Source: Salinicoccus carnicancri Crm (GTDB lineage: Bacteria > Bacillota > Bacilli > Staphylococcales > Salinicoccaceae). Taken from it: a DNA stretch of 64,000 nucleotides. Under the pieces are notes generated by a model that saw nothing but the letters and a program-made list of their open reading frames with translations, ran no database searches and was not told where the DNA came from. Shown here piece by piece: positions 46,224 through 56,474 of this stretch. The position numbers and the translations under genes are program-made. The stretch's first letter is position 1. Every line of letters starts with the position of its first letter. The stretch is taken from contig NZ_ANAM01000008.1 of NCBI RefSeq assembly GCF_000330705.1, positions 62,001-126,000 of the forward strand, in the 5' to 3' direction.

Positions 46224-47537
46224 ATGAGTACTAAAAATAGTTTCATCGTCGGTTTCATGCTTTTTGCCATGTTCTTTGGTGCGGGCAACCTTATCTTCCC
46301 ACCGGGACTCGGCTTTGTAAGCGGAGACTATTTTTGGCTGGCAATAGCCGGTTTTGTCCTTACGGGTGTAGGACTGCCGCTTATCGGTGTCATTGCCGGC
46401 TCAATATCAAAAGATGGGTATGTCGAATCATTGAAAGTGGTACATCCCGTTTTTGCAATTATTTTCATGGTCGCCATATACTTAACAATCGGCCCATTCT
46501 TTGCCATTCCAAGAACGGCAACAACCAGCTATGAAATGTCTGTGCTGCCATTCATGGAGAATGCAGGGGCTTTAAGTCTTTTTATTTTCAGTGTCATTTT
46601 CTTCATGATTGTATTTGCACTCAGTTACAGGGCGGACTCACTTACCAACAGCATTGGAAAAATACTGACTCCATTCCTGCTGGTTACTATTGTGGCGCTG
46701 ATCATACGTGCAATCACTTTATATTTCGGAGCAGATTCTGCACCGCTTGGTGAAGGGTTCAACACAGATTCTCCATTTTCGGTCGGTTTTACGGAAGGAT
46801 ATCTGACAATGGACGCCATTGCCGCCATCGCATTCTCCATGGTCGTACTGAATTCCATCAGGGAGCTCGGGGTTAACAATCGTAAAGATCTGCTGGTTGG
46901 TACTGTAAAATCGGCATCCATCGCAGCCGTACTCCTGGGTATCATCTACGTTTCCCTTGGGTGGATAGGCAATAAAGTCAGTCTGACACCGGAAGAAATC
47001 GGAGACCAGAACTCAGGCACTTTCATTCTCACTTTCGTTTCTGACCTGGCATACGGCCAGTTCGGCATGATTCTGCTGGCTGCCATAGTGCTGCTTGCCT
47101 GTCTGACGACAGCGACAGGTCTTATAGTTTCAGTAAGTGAGTATTTCCATAAGGTCCTGCCAAAAATTTCCTATGAAATTTTCGTAGTCATCTTTACGCT
47201 GATTTCTTTCATCCTTGCAAACCAGGGGCTGGAACAGGTCATCCAGACGAGCGTACCGGTACTTTCAATTCTTTATCCGATTGCGATTACATCGGTCATA
47301 CTGCTGTTTGTCACTTACTTCTTTACATCACCGAGACTAAGTTTCCAGGTGCCTGTAGCACTCGTAATCGTAGTAAGCATACTCAGTGTCGTTCACCGCA
47401 ATGCCTGGCTCGAGATGCCCTGGCTCGAAAATCTTCCATTCTTCGCAAGTTCATTCGAATGGATACCGTTCATGATTATCGGCTATGTTGCGGGATATCT
47501 CATCGGTCTTAGAAAAGAGAAAATCAAATATACCTGA
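46224..47537 (+). CDS. brnQ: Branched-chain amino acid transporter
   Basis: LIVCS-family cation symporter for leucine, isoleucine and valine. It has 437 residues and about 12 hydrophobic helices. The N-terminus FMLFAMFFGAGNLIFPPGLG is the family signature. TAGGAGG precedes ATG 46224. TATAAT at 46172-46177 is a good -10 box, but the -35 box is unclear and no clean CodY box is visible. Confidence 0.93.
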   Translation: MSTKNSFIVGFMLFAMFFGAGNLIFPPGLGFVSGDYFWLAIAGFVLTGVGLPLIGVIAGSISKDGYVESLKVVHPVFAIIFMVAIYLTIGPFFAIPRTATTSYEMSVLPFMENAGALSLFIFSVIFFMIVFALSYRADSLTNSIGKILTPFLLVTIVALIIRAITLYFGADSAPLGEGFNTDSPFSVGFTEGYLTMDAIAAIAFSMVVLNSIRELGVNNRKDLLVGTVKSASIAAVLLGIIYVSLGWIGNKVSLTPEEIGDQNSGTFILTFVSDLAYGQFGMILLAAIVLLACLTTATGLIVSVSEYFHKVLPKISYEIFVVIFTLISFILANQGLEQVIQTSVPVLSILYPIAITSVILLFVTYFFTSPRLSFQVPVALVIVVSILSVVHRNAWLEMPWLENLPFFASSFEWIPFMIIGYVAGYLIGLRKEKIKYT

Positions 47538-47541
47538 TAGA

Positions 47542-47580
47542 AAAAGCAGTCCGGAAAATTTTCCGGACTGCTTTTATATT
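47542..47580. terminator. Bidirectional terminator between brnQ and telA
   Basis: A perfect 34-base palindrome: AAAAGCAGTCCGGAAAA joined to its complement, giving A and T runs on both sides. It lies between convergent genes. Confidence 0.9.
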
Positions 47581-47582
47581 AA

Positions 47583-48788
47583 TTAGTAGCGATGCTCCTC
47601 TTTGAGTTGCAGCAGACGCGATTTGAGATCGTCCTCCATCTGTACAAGCTCTTTTTCTGCAGCATGGCGTTTTTGAGAGCCTTCCTGCTGTATCCTCAGC
47701 GTCTCTTCGATTGTCGTTACGAGATTTTCCTGTGTCGTTTTAAGTGTTTCAATATCCACGATGCCACGCTCATTTTCCTCTGCTGTACGGAGCGAATTCT
47801 GTTTGAGCATCTCAGAATTTTTAGTGAGCAGTTCATTCGTGGTATTGGTCACTGCCCGCTGCGCCTGTGAAGCAGACTCCTGACGCAGCAGTGTAAGTGC
47901 TATGGCCATCTGATTCTTCCACAGCGGAATACTTGTCAGGATGGAGCTCTGTATCTTCTCAGCCAGCGTCTGGTTGATATTCTGGATCATGCGGATCTGG
48001 GGAGCGGACTGAAGTGTAATCTGCCTTGACAACTTCAGATCATGGACCCGTTTTTCAAGACGGTTGATATACTGCATCATATCATTCACATCCTGCACAT
48101 CCATCTGGTTGTTTGATGCATCCGCCTTCTTTTTAAGATCGGGGAGGACTTCGTTATTCAATTCCTCCTTCTTCATTTCCGCCGCTGCAATATAGATATT
48201 GATTGCATCGAAATAATCTTTGTTCTGATCATAAAGCTTATCCAGCAGATGAACATCCTTAGTCAGTACTTCCTTGGCATGCTCAAGCTGGATACTGATA
48301 CGATCCACCTGGGAGGCTACACTCTGGTGTTTGGAGATGACTTCGTTCACAGACTTCTTTACACGCCTGAACAGACGTGTGAAAATATTCTTTTTTTCAC
48401 TGGATAATTCATCAGGATCCACTTCTTTAAGTTTCTTCATCAGATCTTCGAGGGTATCACCGATAGGGCCCACATCTTTGGACTGTACTTCGTTCAGCAT
48501 CTGATGTGAAAATTTGGAAAGTGCCTGCTGTGCATTGGAGCCGTATTGGATGAGGGCATCATTGTTAAGCGGCTCAATCTTCTCTTTGATTTCTTTGATT
48601 TTCTTCAGCTCTTCCTCATCGAAACTTTCTTTATAGGTTGTGAGAGATTCTGCTGTCTGGCGGGGCGAGGTTTCCATATCACTTTCAGGCTGAAGTTTCA
48701 GTTCTCTTTCAGACTGATCCGCATCACGCTCCATCGGGGCAAAAGGATCGCTTAAAAGCTCTTCCTTCAACTTATTTTCTTCCTTCAT
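47583..48788 (-). CDS. TelA-family protein (toxic-anion resistance family)
   Basis: A 401-residue, largely alpha-helical cytoplasmic protein of the TelA/KlaA family. The name comes from tellurite resistance on plasmids; the chromosomal role is poorly known, with links to envelope stress. I start at ATG 48788, with GAGGTG 6 bases upstream; the longer frame runs back into xpaC. The gene overlaps the xpaC end by 17 bases, the usual xpaC-telA pair. Confidence 0.88.
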   Translation of the reverse strand: MKEENKLKEELLSDPFAPMERDADQSERELKLQPESDMETSPRQTAESLTTYKESFDEEELKKIKEIKEKIEPLNNDALIQYGSNAQQALSKFSHQMLNEVQSKDVGPIGDTLEDLMKKLKEVDPDELSSEKKNIFTRLFRRVKKSVNEVISKHQSVASQVDRISIQLEHAKEVLTKDVHLLDKLYDQNKDYFDAINIYIAAAEMKKEELNNEVLPDLKKKADASNNQMDVQDVNDMMQYINRLEKRVHDLKLSRQITLQSAPQIRMIQNINQTLAEKIQSSILTSIPLWKNQMAIALTLLRQESASQAQRAVTNTTNELLTKNSEMLKQNSLRTAEENERGIVDIETLKTTQENLVTTIEETLRIQQEGSQKRHAAEKELVQMEDDLKSRLLQLKEEHRY

Positions 48789-49500
48789 TTTTTTCACCTC
48801 TGTCAGCTTTTGCTGGTTCTTTCTCTTTTTTGTCCATGTTGACTTTCTGTCTATCCAGTTCATTGTCCAGGCGCAGCGGCCCTCCCGAACGCTTGCGGTT
48901 CAATTTGATCACTTCCTTTTCCACATCCAATGAGTGATAGGTGCTTCTGTTCATTGCTGAAAGGTTGGACTGGAGTGTACGCTTCAGCTCAAGGAGCGAA
49001 ATTCTGGTTTCATGCAGCTTTACTTTTTCTTCTTTGGATTTTCCCGGCATTTTATAGAGGTAGAGATACTGTTCGATAGTATTCACAGCCGAATCGAGGT
49101 TCGAATGGAAAAATTGCTGGACACCAAAAAACAACTTCGGATTGTCTTCGACGGAACTGTATATTGTCCTGACAATCCTGTTGATATCATAAATGAGCTT
49201 TGCATCTTTCAATGTTCTTACATTTTTATAATTCTTTCTGAGTCTTCTTATTTTCTCCCTTGCTTCACCAAGCTTTGTTTTGACATATTTATATTCACTT
49301 TTTGTTATGCCCATTTCTCTCAACTGTGACTTCATGCTGTAGGATTGGGATGGAAAATATGCTGCAAAAAATCCACCCGCTGCGATCAACATATCGTAGA
49401 CAAGATGGATATCGAATGCAATCATTGAAGCTAGGCCGGCAATGATGGCAGCCGGTATTGACACCATTGAAGCAAACCAGTGGGATATATTATATTTCAT
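48772..49500 (-). CDS. XpaC-like protein
   Basis: A 242-residue protein of the XpaC family, named for 5-bromo-4-chloroindolyl phosphate hydrolysis in Bacillus, a phenotype without a clear mechanism. Two hydrophobic segments (about 8-29 and 33-50) anchor the N-terminus, and a helical cytoplasmic part follows ([20 protein letters not shown]). It overlaps telA. acyP lies 25 bases upstream on the same strand. Confidence 0.85.
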   Translation of the reverse strand: MKYNISHWFASMVSIPAAIIAGLASMIAFDIHLVYDMLIAAGGFFAAYFPSQSYSMKSQLREMGITKSEYKYVKTKLGEAREKIRRLRKNYKNVRTLKDAKLIYDINRIVRTIYSSVEDNPKLFFGVQQFFHSNLDSAVNTIEQYLYLYKMPGKSKEEKVKLHETRISLLELKRTLQSNLSAMNRSTYHSLDVEKEVIKLNRKRSGGPLRLDNELDRQKVNMDKKEKEPAKADRGEKNEGRK

Positions 49501-49525
49501 GTCGATATTACACCTTCAGTCAGTA

Positions 49526-49795
49526 CTATTTTGTTGAAAATTTTTTATAACTGTCATCAAGATCCAGTTGCTTGACAGAGTAGTCATGCACGCTAGAGGA
49601 GGGGGAGGCACCTTCGACAACTCTTCGCGTAAATGTATCCAGTGCTTCCGCGCTGCCGGTTGCCAGTATTTCGACGTAGTCCTGAACGTTTTCGGCATAT
49701 CCTGTAATTCCCAGCTCATCAGCGATCATCTTTGTTGAAAATCTGAAACCGACACCTTGTACATGACCGATTACAATAATCATCCTAGTTTCCAT
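49526..49795 (-). CDS. acyP: Acylphosphatase
   Basis: Hydrolyses acyl phosphates. The small fold of 89 residues has the phosphate-binding arginine in GHVQGVGFR and the catalytic asparagine in GYAENVQDYVEI. ATG 49795 is chosen because GAGGTG is 6 bases upstream; the GTG at 49804 lies in that site. It heads an acyP-xpaC-telA group on the minus strand. Confidence 0.92.
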   Translation of the reverse strand: METRMIIVIGHVQGVGFRFSTKMIADELGITGYAENVQDYVEILATGSAEALDTFTRRVVEGASPSSSVHDYSVKQLDLDDSYKKFSTK

Positions 49796-49834
49796 ATTTT
49801 GCACCTCTTTATATTACATTATAAGTATTTTAAC

Positions 49835-49864
49835 TTGATAATGCTAATTATACGCGTATATAAT
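49835..49864 (+). promoter_or_regulatory. Predicted promoter of the DUF1033 gene
   Basis: TTGATA at 49835-49840, 18-base spacer and TATAAT at 49859-49864, about 35 bases before the start. Confidence 0.6.
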
Positions 49865-49898
49865 ACATATATTATCAAAAGCGAATGGAGTTTTTAAA

Positions 49899-50192
49899 AT
49901 GTTTCATATCGTTATACTTAAAGCCGACTATGAAGGCTGGTGGCTTTTTGACGACTGGCAGCAGAACATTGTGGAAACATATACATTCGATGCTGAAAAT
50001 GAAATGAGACAGGAATACAGGAAACTACTTGATGAGATGAAAAGCACCTATCACAGCTTCAGGACAGGAAAGTATGACATGCACGCTTTCTTCAATGGAT
50101 GCGAACTTGAATATTGTGAAGATTGTGGAGAGGACATACAAATCTACTATACACCTATCATGATGAAAGATGACTCGGTATATACATTCTAA
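49899..50192 (+). CDS. DUF1033-like protein
   Basis: A 97-residue soluble protein beginning FHIVILKADYEGWWLFDDW, which fits the DUF1033 family of Bacilli. It has one CEDC pair near residue 73, so metal or redox binding is possible. TGGAG lies about 9 bases before ATG 49899. It is a single gene with its own promoter between acyP and cspA. Function is unknown. Confidence 0.75.
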   Translation: MFHIVILKADYEGWWLFDDWQQNIVETYTFDAENEMRQEYRKLLDEMKSTYHSFRTGKYDMHAFFNGCELEYCEDCGEDIQIYYTPIMMKDDSVYTF

Positions 50193-50229
50193 AATTAAAA
50201 AACAATGAGGGAATCCTTCAAATATTGGT

Positions 50230-50258
50230 TTGCAATATTCTGATTCATGGCGTATAAT
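50230..50258 (+). promoter_or_regulatory. Predicted promoter of cspA
   Basis: TTGCAA at 50230-50235, 17-base spacer and TATAAT at 50253-50258. The implied leader before cspA is about 100 bases and contains a small hairpin GTATTA-GGCT-TAATAC. Confidence 0.65.
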
Positions 50259-50365
50259 TGATAGTGCAATAGGCATTATTATACAGCTGAGACGTATTAG
50301 GCTTAATACATTTGTCTTCTCTGAGTAATTTGCATATTGAATATCGTCTTTGGAGGATTTAATTA

Positions 50366-50566
50366 ATGAAACAAGGTACAGTAAAATGGTTCAACGCAGA
50401 AAAAGGTTTCGGCTTCATCGAAATTGAAGGCGAAAACGACGTATTCGTTCACTTCTCAGCTATCAACCAAGAGGGCTACAAATCCCTCGAGGAAGGTCAA
50501 TCAGTTGAATTTGAAGTAGTTGAAGGCGACCGCGGCCCACAAGCTGCAAACGTTGTTAAACTATAA
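50366..50566 (+). CDS. cspA: Cold-shock protein
   Basis: A 66-residue OB-fold RNA chaperone. RNP1 (KGFGFIEI) and RNP2 (VFVHFSAI) are intact. TGGAGGA precedes ATG 50366. The roughly 100-base leader is typical of cold-shock genes, whose mRNA structure controls translation. It has its own promoter and terminator. Codon choice appears more uniform than in neighbours, as expected for a highly expressed gene. Confidence 0.97.
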   Translation: MKQGTVKWFNAEKGFGFIEIEGENDVFVHFSAINQEGYKSLEEGQSVEFEVVEGDRGPQAANVVKL

Positions 50567-50602
50567 TATAAATCATTTAAATGTAAATTGATTTGTATCA
50601 TC

Positions 50603-50636
50603 AAAACCTCCCGGACATTTTGTCCGGGAGGTTTTC
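50603..50636. terminator. Terminator between cspA and lysA
   Basis: Stem AAAACCTCCCGGACA/TGTCCGGGAGGTTTT, loop TTT; works in both directions for the convergent genes. Confidence 0.92.
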
Positions 50637-50653
50637 TCGTTAATTAATCGGAT

Positions 50654-51916
50654 TTATAATATATCGTTTTCTATAAGCTGTTCAAAAGTCTGTCTACGGA
50701 TGACCGGCCGTGTTCCTTGATCGTCCACAAACACGACTGCAGGCTTCGCCATCTGGTTATAGTTGGACGCCATGGAATAATGATAGGCACCCGTAGTTTT
50801 TACCGCCAGCAGGTCGCCCCGTTTCAAATCGGCTGGTACAGACAGGTGTTTGCCTATGATATCGCCGGATTCACACAGCTTGCCGACTACATTCGCCTCA
50901 GTATTATCAACGTCTGTTCTGTTCACAGGGACTAATTCATATTGTGCATTGTACAGGGGTGTTCTGAGATGATCACTCATTCCTCCGTCAATGGATACAT
51001 ATTTGGTTATACCCGGTATCTCTTTGATCACACCGACTTCATAAACGGTCGTGCCGGCTTCAGCTATGATGGATCTTCCAGGCTCTATCATCACATGGGG
51101 CAGGGGATAGCCATACTTTTCCGTCAACCTTTTCAGTTTTCCGATAATCCTTCTGAAACCGGAGTCGACAGGGAAGCGCCTGTCGTCTTCAACGTATTTT
51201 ACACCATAGCCCCCACCCATATTCAGTACTTCTATATCCAATGATGAATCCGAAAGCCACGAGTAGACAGCCTCCAGTGCATTAAGGAATGGAGATTCGG
51301 TGGAAAGCTGGCTTCCCAGGTGATAATGGATGCCCCTGAATTTCAGGTGGCGGCTTTCTTTGATGGCGTTGACGGCCTCGAGAGCTGAACCATTATGTAT
51401 TGAAAGTCCAAATTTACTGTCTTCCTGCCCGGTCTGGATGAATTCATGCGTGTCCACGTCCACTCCGGGATTAATGCGCAGCAGCACATCGATCTTTCCA
51501 GTTGCAATGCTGTCAATCAACGCAACTTCATCGAGGGCGTCCACTACAATAAGGCCAACCCCCGAATCAAGGGCGTACTCCACTTCCTGTACTGTCTTAT
51601 TATTCCCGTGGAAATGGATATCCTGGGCGTTGAATCCCGCTTTGAGCGCTGTATAGAGTTCGCCCTGGGAGACTACGTCGAGCTTCATCTTTTCCGTTTC
51701 AAGGAGCTTTACCATCTGGACAGACGTAAATGCTTTGGACGCATACGAAATGGAATAATCAAGACCCGCCTCCTCAAGCACCCGGTGATATTTCCGGCAC
51801 TGGGTTCTGATCGCATTCTCATCATATACGAAAAGAGGAGTGCCGTATTCACGTGCGATGCCTGTTAAACCGTGTCCGTTTACAGATAGTTCATTATTGA
51901 TGTATTCCAACGTCAT
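50654..51916 (-). CDS. lysA: Diaminopimelate decarboxylase
   Basis: Last step of lysine synthesis, converting meso-diaminopimelate to L-lysine. It is a fold-III PLP enzyme of 420 residues with PLP lysine K61 (ISYASKAF). HFHGNNK, the GGGYG phosphate-binding block and EPGRSIIAEAG are present. AAAGGTGA precedes ATG 51916. It is the last gene of the lysC operon and overlaps alr by 23 bases. Confidence 0.96.
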   Translation of the reverse strand: MTLEYINNELSVNGHGLTGIAREYGTPLFVYDENAIRTQCRKYHRVLEEAGLDYSISYASKAFTSVQMVKLLETEKMKLDVVSQGELYTALKAGFNAQDIHFHGNNKTVQEVEYALDSGVGLIVVDALDEVALIDSIATGKIDVLLRINPGVDVDTHEFIQTGQEDSKFGLSIHNGSALEAVNAIKESRHLKFRGIHYHLGSQLSTESPFLNALEAVYSWLSDSSLDIEVLNMGGGYGVKYVEDDRRFPVDSGFRRIIGKLKRLTEKYGYPLPHVMIEPGRSIIAEAGTTVYEVGVIKEIPGITKYVSIDGGMSDHLRTPLYNAQYELVPVNRTDVDNTEANVVGKLCESGDIIGKHLSVPADLKRGDLLAVKTTGAYHYSMASNYNQMAKPAVVFVDDQGTRPVIRRQTFEQLIENDIL

Positions 51917-52982
51917 TTAAAATCACCTTTTCCAAAGATTGATAATTCAATGCGCCCAGTTGTTCGGAGTTGGCCCCGACACCCTTAGCCGTGAATTCAT
52001 CTATTCTCATTTCATTGCTGTATAATACCACTTCATCACTCTGAGAGACTGCATCGTCGATTTCTACAATCATATGGCTCATCATCAGAGATTTTATCGG
52101 ATATCTTCTGCCGCCTATCATGCAGTCGAATGCCGCACGCTTCCTTAACAGGCCGTCACCATAGCCGATGTCGACGACAGCTATCCTTCTGTCTCCGTCC
52201 GGTTCATATGATCCGCCATAGCCGCATTTCTGACCCGATCTGATACTTCTTATCTGTACAATTTCCGCTTTCAGTTCAAGACTTTGGATAAAAGCCGTTT
52301 CAGGGAGGCCATAGTAGGGACGTGAGCCGTAAAGGCTGATGCCGAGCCGCAGATGGGTATGTCCATCCAAAATACCATCACGGGCAAAGCTTGCGCTGTT
52401 CTGGGCGTGTACAATATCAAAGGTATATCCTGATATATCCAATGTTTCCAGGAGGTCAAGCCACATGCCACGCTCAATTTCATATTCATCCATCCCCAGT
52501 TCATCTGCATACCCAAAATGTGTCCATATCCCTTTGATATGCATCTGCTCAGCCGCTTGGAGGGTTTTCTGATGTTCCATCACTTCCACCATGCCAGGGG
52601 CACCTTCGAATCCAGAGCGGTTGAAAAGTCCTGCAAATTCCAGATGCACATTGATTCCCGCGAGTGATTCATGGTATTCATAATAATATTCCAGAGAAGG
52701 CATTGTGATATGAAGATCATATTCACGCACCGCTTCGAGATTCCTGACTGGATTCATCATGAATATCAGAGCTTCTGGCATATATGAACGGATACGCTTG
52801 GCTTCGTCCAGGGAAGTGGTGGCGAAGGAACGGATACCCGCTTCCCAAAATGCCCTGACAGCAAACTCCAATCCATAGTTATATGCATTGTTCTTTACAA
52901 CTGCGATAACATCCCTGCCGCCGGCGGAATGTTTTGCTGTTTCAATGAATTGTTCTCTGTCGATTGTGAGTATTCCACCCAT
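51894..52982 (-). CDS. alr2: Alanine racemase-family protein in the dap operon (Alr2-like)
   Basis: PLP-dependent racemase of 362 residues, with PLP lysine K30 (VVKNNAYNYGLE) and LGISLYGSRPYYGLPE. It corresponds to staphylococcal Alr2, which also lies between the M20 deacetylase gene and lysA. ATG 52982 lies 9 bases from AAGGAA, while GTG 52991 touches it. The substrate could be alanine or another amino acid of the pathway. It overlaps lysA, so dosage is tied to lysine synthesis. Confidence 0.9.
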   Translation of the reverse strand: MGGILTIDREQFIETAKHSAGGRDVIAVVKNNAYNYGLEFAVRAFWEAGIRSFATTSLDEAKRIRSYMPEALIFMMNPVRNLEAVREYDLHITMPSLEYYYEYHESLAGINVHLEFAGLFNRSGFEGAPGMVEVMEHQKTLQAAEQMHIKGIWTHFGYADELGMDEYEIERGMWLDLLETLDISGYTFDIVHAQNSASFARDGILDGHTHLRLGISLYGSRPYYGLPETAFIQSLELKAEIVQIRSIRSGQKCGYGGSYEPDGDRRIAVVDIGYGDGLLRKRAAFDCMIGGRRYPIKSLMMSHMIVEIDDAVSQSDEVVLYSNEMRIDEFTAKGVGANSEQLGALNYQSLEKVILNDVGIHQ

Positions 52983-52996
52983 CTGAAGCACTTCCT

Positions 52997-54133
52997 TTAC
53001 AGACTGTTTAGTATGGATTCATAGTAGTCGGCCACATCCACAAGTACTTTTTCATCAAAGTTGAATGTGGATGTATGGAGCCCTCCTGTATATCCTTTAT
53101 CTTCGTTCCTGCTTCCGAAAAACACAAAATAGGAGGGGGCAAGTTTATTATAGAAACTGAAATCCTCCCCGAAAAGATAGGGCTTCTCCTTATCGACCGC
53201 TTCCACTTTCATGTTTCTCAAAGCTTCGTCCACCGTATTTCTGAGTGATGCATCATTCATCACCGGCGGGTAGCCTTCATTAAATGTCACGTTTACTTCT
53301 GCACCAAAAAGAGTTTCCGCAGTTTCACCCAGCAGCTGCAGCCGGTCTTTTATCACTTTAAGGTCTCCAGGTACATAAGTTCTGACTGTACCTTCGAGAT
53401 AACCACGGCTTGCAACCGTGTTTATCGCTTCCCCTGCATTCATACTTCCTATATGGACAATGTTCCTATTGAGTCCGTCCAGATGAAAATGCTGCAGCTG
53501 TGAAATCTGGGTCGACAGATGCATCAGCACTTCTACGGCCGATATGCCCTGATGCTTTGAAGCGACATGGCTGGATTCACCCGCTATACGGAAACGGTAT
53601 TCAGTTGCACTTGCTGTGATGGCTCCGTCCCTGAGCATGACTTTACCCTCATCTTCATCCGGCATAAGGTGGATTCCAAAAACGGCTTCCACTTTTGCCA
53701 CGGGTTTCCAGGATCGGAGGAGTTGATCTGCCCCGGCAGCCGTTTCTTCGGACGGCTGGAATATAAAGACAACATTATGGGGGAGAGCCCCTCTTTCCTT
53801 TAAAATCCTGCACCGCTGCACAAATAGCATCAGGGCTGTGGTATGGCCGTCATGGCCACATGCATGCATCCTGTTGTCAGTCCTGCTCCTGAATTCCACA
53901 TTGTTTCCTTCATGGATGGGCAGTGCATCGATATCCGCCCTGAAGGCAAATGTGCGGTCTGAGTTTCCGTCCATATATGCAACGACCCCCGTCTTAAGGG
54001 GGCGTTCATAAGGAATATTCAATTCATCGAGGAATCTGATGATATGTGCCGTTGTCTGAACTTCTTCCATGCTTGTTTCTGGAATCTGATGCAACAGCCT
54101 CCGGTGGGTGACCGCAAAATCAAGATCAGTCAT
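52997..54133 (-). CDS. M20-family N-acetyl-diaminopimelate deacetylase
   Basis: Removes the acetyl group from N-acetyl-LL-diaminopimelate in the acetylase branch of the DAP pathway, inferred from position next to dapH. It is a 378-residue M20 amidohydrolase with metal ligands in [15 protein letters not shown] and the acidic [11 protein letters not shown]. In Staphylococcus the gene is often labelled hipO (hippurate hydrolase). Its start overlaps the end of dapH by 8 bases. Fine substrate choice cannot be read from the sequence. Confidence 0.9.
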   Translation of the reverse strand: MTDLDFAVTHRRLLHQIPETSMEEVQTTAHIIRFLDELNIPYERPLKTGVVAYMDGNSDRTFAFRADIDALPIHEGNNVEFRSRTDNRMHACGHDGHTTALMLFVQRCRILKERGALPHNVVFIFQPSEETAAGADQLLRSWKPVAKVEAVFGIHLMPDEDEGKVMLRDGAITASATEYRFRIAGESSHVASKHQGISAVEVLMHLSTQISQLQHFHLDGLNRNIVHIGSMNAGEAINTVASRGYLEGTVRTYVPGDLKVIKDRLQLLGETAETLFGAEVNVTFNEGYPPVMNDASLRNTVDEALRNMKVEAVDKEKPYLFGEDFSFYNKLAPSYFVFFGSRNEDKGYTGGLHTSTFNFDEKVLVDVADYYESILNSL

Positions 54134-54842
54134 TTAATTTCCTCAATGCTGAGACAATTTCACGTTTTGAACTGTCAACATCCTGCGACTGCTTGATCAC
54201 TTTGGCCGGTGTGCCTGCAACTACCGCACCGGCTGGTACGTCATCAGTGACAATTGCGCCGGCGGCAACGATGGCACCGGCACCGACTCTGACCCCTTCC
54301 AGAATTACTGCATTCGCACCAATCAGTACATCGTCTTCGATGACTACCGGGGAGGCACTCGGTGGCTCGATGACCCCTGCAAGGACGGCACCGGCACCGA
54401 CATGTACGTTCTTGCCGGTGACTGCACGTCCGCCGAGGGAGGCATTCATATCAATCATTGTGCCTTCTCCGACGATGGCACCGATGTTGATCGTTGCGCC
54501 CATCATGATGACCGCACCGTCTTCAACCACTGCATTTTCACGGATGAAAGCTCCGGGTTCGACACGCGCATTTGTCGCTGAGAGATCTTTCAATGGAATT
54601 GCTGAATTCCTTCTGTCCATTTCCACTTCTACTTCTTCAATAATATCCTCATTGGCATCCTGGAAAACTTTCCAATCTGCATAATCCCCGAAAACTGTTT
54701 TGGAATTTTCACTGCCGAATACTTTCAGTGTATCGGGGAAGCCGACACCTTCAAAATTGCCATTTACATAGACCTTCACCGGTGTCACCTTGTGCGCATC
54801 GCTGATATACTGGATGATTTCCTCTGCTGTAAAGTTTTCCAT
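54126..54842 (-). CDS. dapH: Tetrahydrodipicolinate N-acetyltransferase
   Basis: Acetylates tetrahydrodipicolinate, committing to the acetyl branch of DAP synthesis. The protein has 238 residues: an N-terminal alpha/beta part and a left-handed beta-helix of hexapeptide repeats (about 90-200), for example [23 protein letters not shown] 54842 is chosen with GGAGAG 8 bases upstream; the longer frame reaches into dapB. It lies 4 bases after the dapB stop. Confidence 0.94.
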   Translation of the reverse strand: MENFTAEEIIQYISDAHKVTPVKVYVNGNFEGVGFPDTLKVFGSENSKTVFGDYADWKVFQDANEDIIEEVEVEMDRRNSAIPLKDLSATNARVEPGAFIRENAVVEDGAVIMMGATINIGAIVGEGTMIDMNASLGGRAVTGKNVHVGAGAVLAGVIEPPSASPVVIEDDVLIGANAVILEGVRVGAGAIVAAGAIVTDDVPAGAVVAGTPAKVIKQSQDVDSSKREIVSALRKLND

Positions 54843-54846
54843 TGTA

Positions 54847-55578
54847 CTATCTCTCCTCGAATAAATTATTATAGTCATAAAATCCATCTGAATGCTTTAC
54901 TAACTCATTTGCCGCTTTCAGCGCGCCATTTGAAAATATTTCTTTTGACTGCGCCTGATGCCTGATTTCAATCACTTCATCATCTTTTGCAAAAATGACG
55001 TCATGAGTGCCGACAATCGAGCCTCCCCTGACTGCACTGACACCTATCTCTTCAGGTTTTCTCTTTTCATGGATATTGGACCTGTCATATACAGGGTAAC
55101 TGCCATCACGGTGGTCCATTGCCGTATCCAGAAGTTTCACAAGTGTGCCGCTCGGTGCATCCACTTTCTTGTTGTGATGGCGTTCTATCATTTCAAGGTC
55201 GAATTCATCAAGCATAGACAGGGCTTTTTTCAGAACCTCGTTCATGACATGGACACCGTAGCTCATATTGGCGCTGAAGAACACTGGTGTAACGGTGCTT
55301 TTTTTCTTCAGACTGTCGATGATCTTTTCTTTCTCACCGGTGGTCGCGATGACGAGCGGTGTTTCCACTTCATCTTCGAGCAGGGGCAGTATGAGATCCG
55401 GGTGTGAAAAATCAATTGCCACATCGGCATCTGCCGCGTCAATCGATCCGAACACAGGGTAGGGCACATCCCGTTCTTTGTTCCTTAGAATGACGCCGGC
55501 AATTTCATGCCCTTCCTCTTCGGCAAGCCTCGCTGTAATCTTGTTCATTGTGCCGTAGCCTATGAGAAGGATCCTCAT
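54847..55578 (-). CDS. dapB: 4-hydroxy-tetrahydrodipicolinate reductase
   Basis: NAD(P)H-dependent reductase of the DAP pathway. The nucleotide-binding glycines are at GYGTMN (8-13), and [14 protein letters not shown] is the substrate-binding signature. It has 243 residues. Its start overlaps the dapA stop in ATGA form. Confidence 0.95.
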   Translation of the reverse strand: MRILLIGYGTMNKITARLAEEEGHEIAGVILRNKERDVPYPVFGSIDAADADVAIDFSHPDLILPLLEDEVETPLVIATTGEKEKIIDSLKKKSTVTPVFFSANMSYGVHVMNEVLKKALSMLDEFDLEMIERHHNKKVDAPSGTLVKLLDTAMDHRDGSYPVYDRSNIHEKRKPEEIGVSAVRGGSIVGTHDVIFAKDDEVIEIRHQAQSKEIFSNGALKAANELVKHSDGFYDYNNLFEER

Positions 55579-56468
55579 ACAAGCGTTCCCTCCCTGAACT
55601 GTCTGAGCGTTTCGATGACTTCATCCAGTGCATCGTTCTCGAGTGGGATGAGAGGCAGTCTCAGTTCATTGTTCCCGTATCCGAGCTCTGCAGTCATGGC
55701 CTTTACCGGAATCGGATTTACATCGACCTGTACTGCACTGATCATCGGCATTACACGGTTGAATCTGTCCTGCGCCGAAGCATCACCATTCTGGATCCGT
55801 TCATAGACATCCTGCAGCTCACCGGGGATGATGTTGCCGACCACTGAGATGAGCCCTTTGCCGCCCAGTTTCACAAAATCATGCATATTATCGTCATTGC
55901 CACTGTAGAGTACAAAATCCTGATTCTCTGTAAGTGCCAGGACTTCCCTGGTATATTCAAGGTCTCCCACCGCATCTTTCAGGGCGACGATGTTCCTGTG
56001 AGTGCTCAATTCACGTACTGTTTCCGGCTCAATTGTCATGCCGGTTCTTCCCGGTACATTGTACAGTACGGCCGGCAACTCTGTATTATCAGCAATTGCT
56101 GTGAAGTGGCGTATCAGCCCCCGCTGGTTACTTTTGTTGTAGTAGGGGGTGATGAGCATGATCGCGTCCGCACCGATTTTTTCAGCGTATTTCGTCAGTT
56201 CGATGGAAGCGCTCGTCGAGTTTGTCCCGGTTCCGGCGATGACAGGAACACGGCCGTCTACAGTCTCTACACCGACACGGAGCAGTTCCCGGATTTCCTC
56301 GGCACGTAAAGTGGGGGATTCTCCGGTCGTTCCATTGATGATGAGTGCCTGCGCATCATTTTCAATCAAATACTCAATATGATTCCTGAATGCCCCGTAG
56401 TCGATCACGTCATTTCGGAACGGCGTGGTCATTGCAACTCCAATACCCTCGAAAATTACAGTATTCAT
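55575..56468 (-). CDS. dapA: 4-hydroxy-tetrahydrodipicolinate synthase
   Basis: Condenses aspartate semialdehyde with pyruvate. TIM-barrel lyase of 297 residues; Schiff-base lysine K164 (VALKDAVGD), Y136 (YNVPGRTG) and T47-T48 region GTTGESPTL are present. GGGAG lies about 10 bases before ATG 56468. It lies 6 bases after asd and overlaps dapB. Confidence 0.95.
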   Translation of the reverse strand: MNTVIFEGIGVAMTTPFRNDVIDYGAFRNHIEYLIENDAQALIINGTTGESPTLRAEEIRELLRVGVETVDGRVPVIAGTGTNSTSASIELTKYAEKIGADAIMLITPYYNKSNQRGLIRHFTAIADNTELPAVLYNVPGRTGMTIEPETVRELSTHRNIVALKDAVGDLEYTREVLALTENQDFVLYSGNDDNMHDFVKLGGKGLISVVGNIIPGELQDVYERIQNGDASAQDRFNRVMPMISAVQVDVNPIPVKAMTAELGYGNNELRLPLIPLENDALDEVIETLRQFREGTLV

Positions 56469-56474
56469 AATGAA

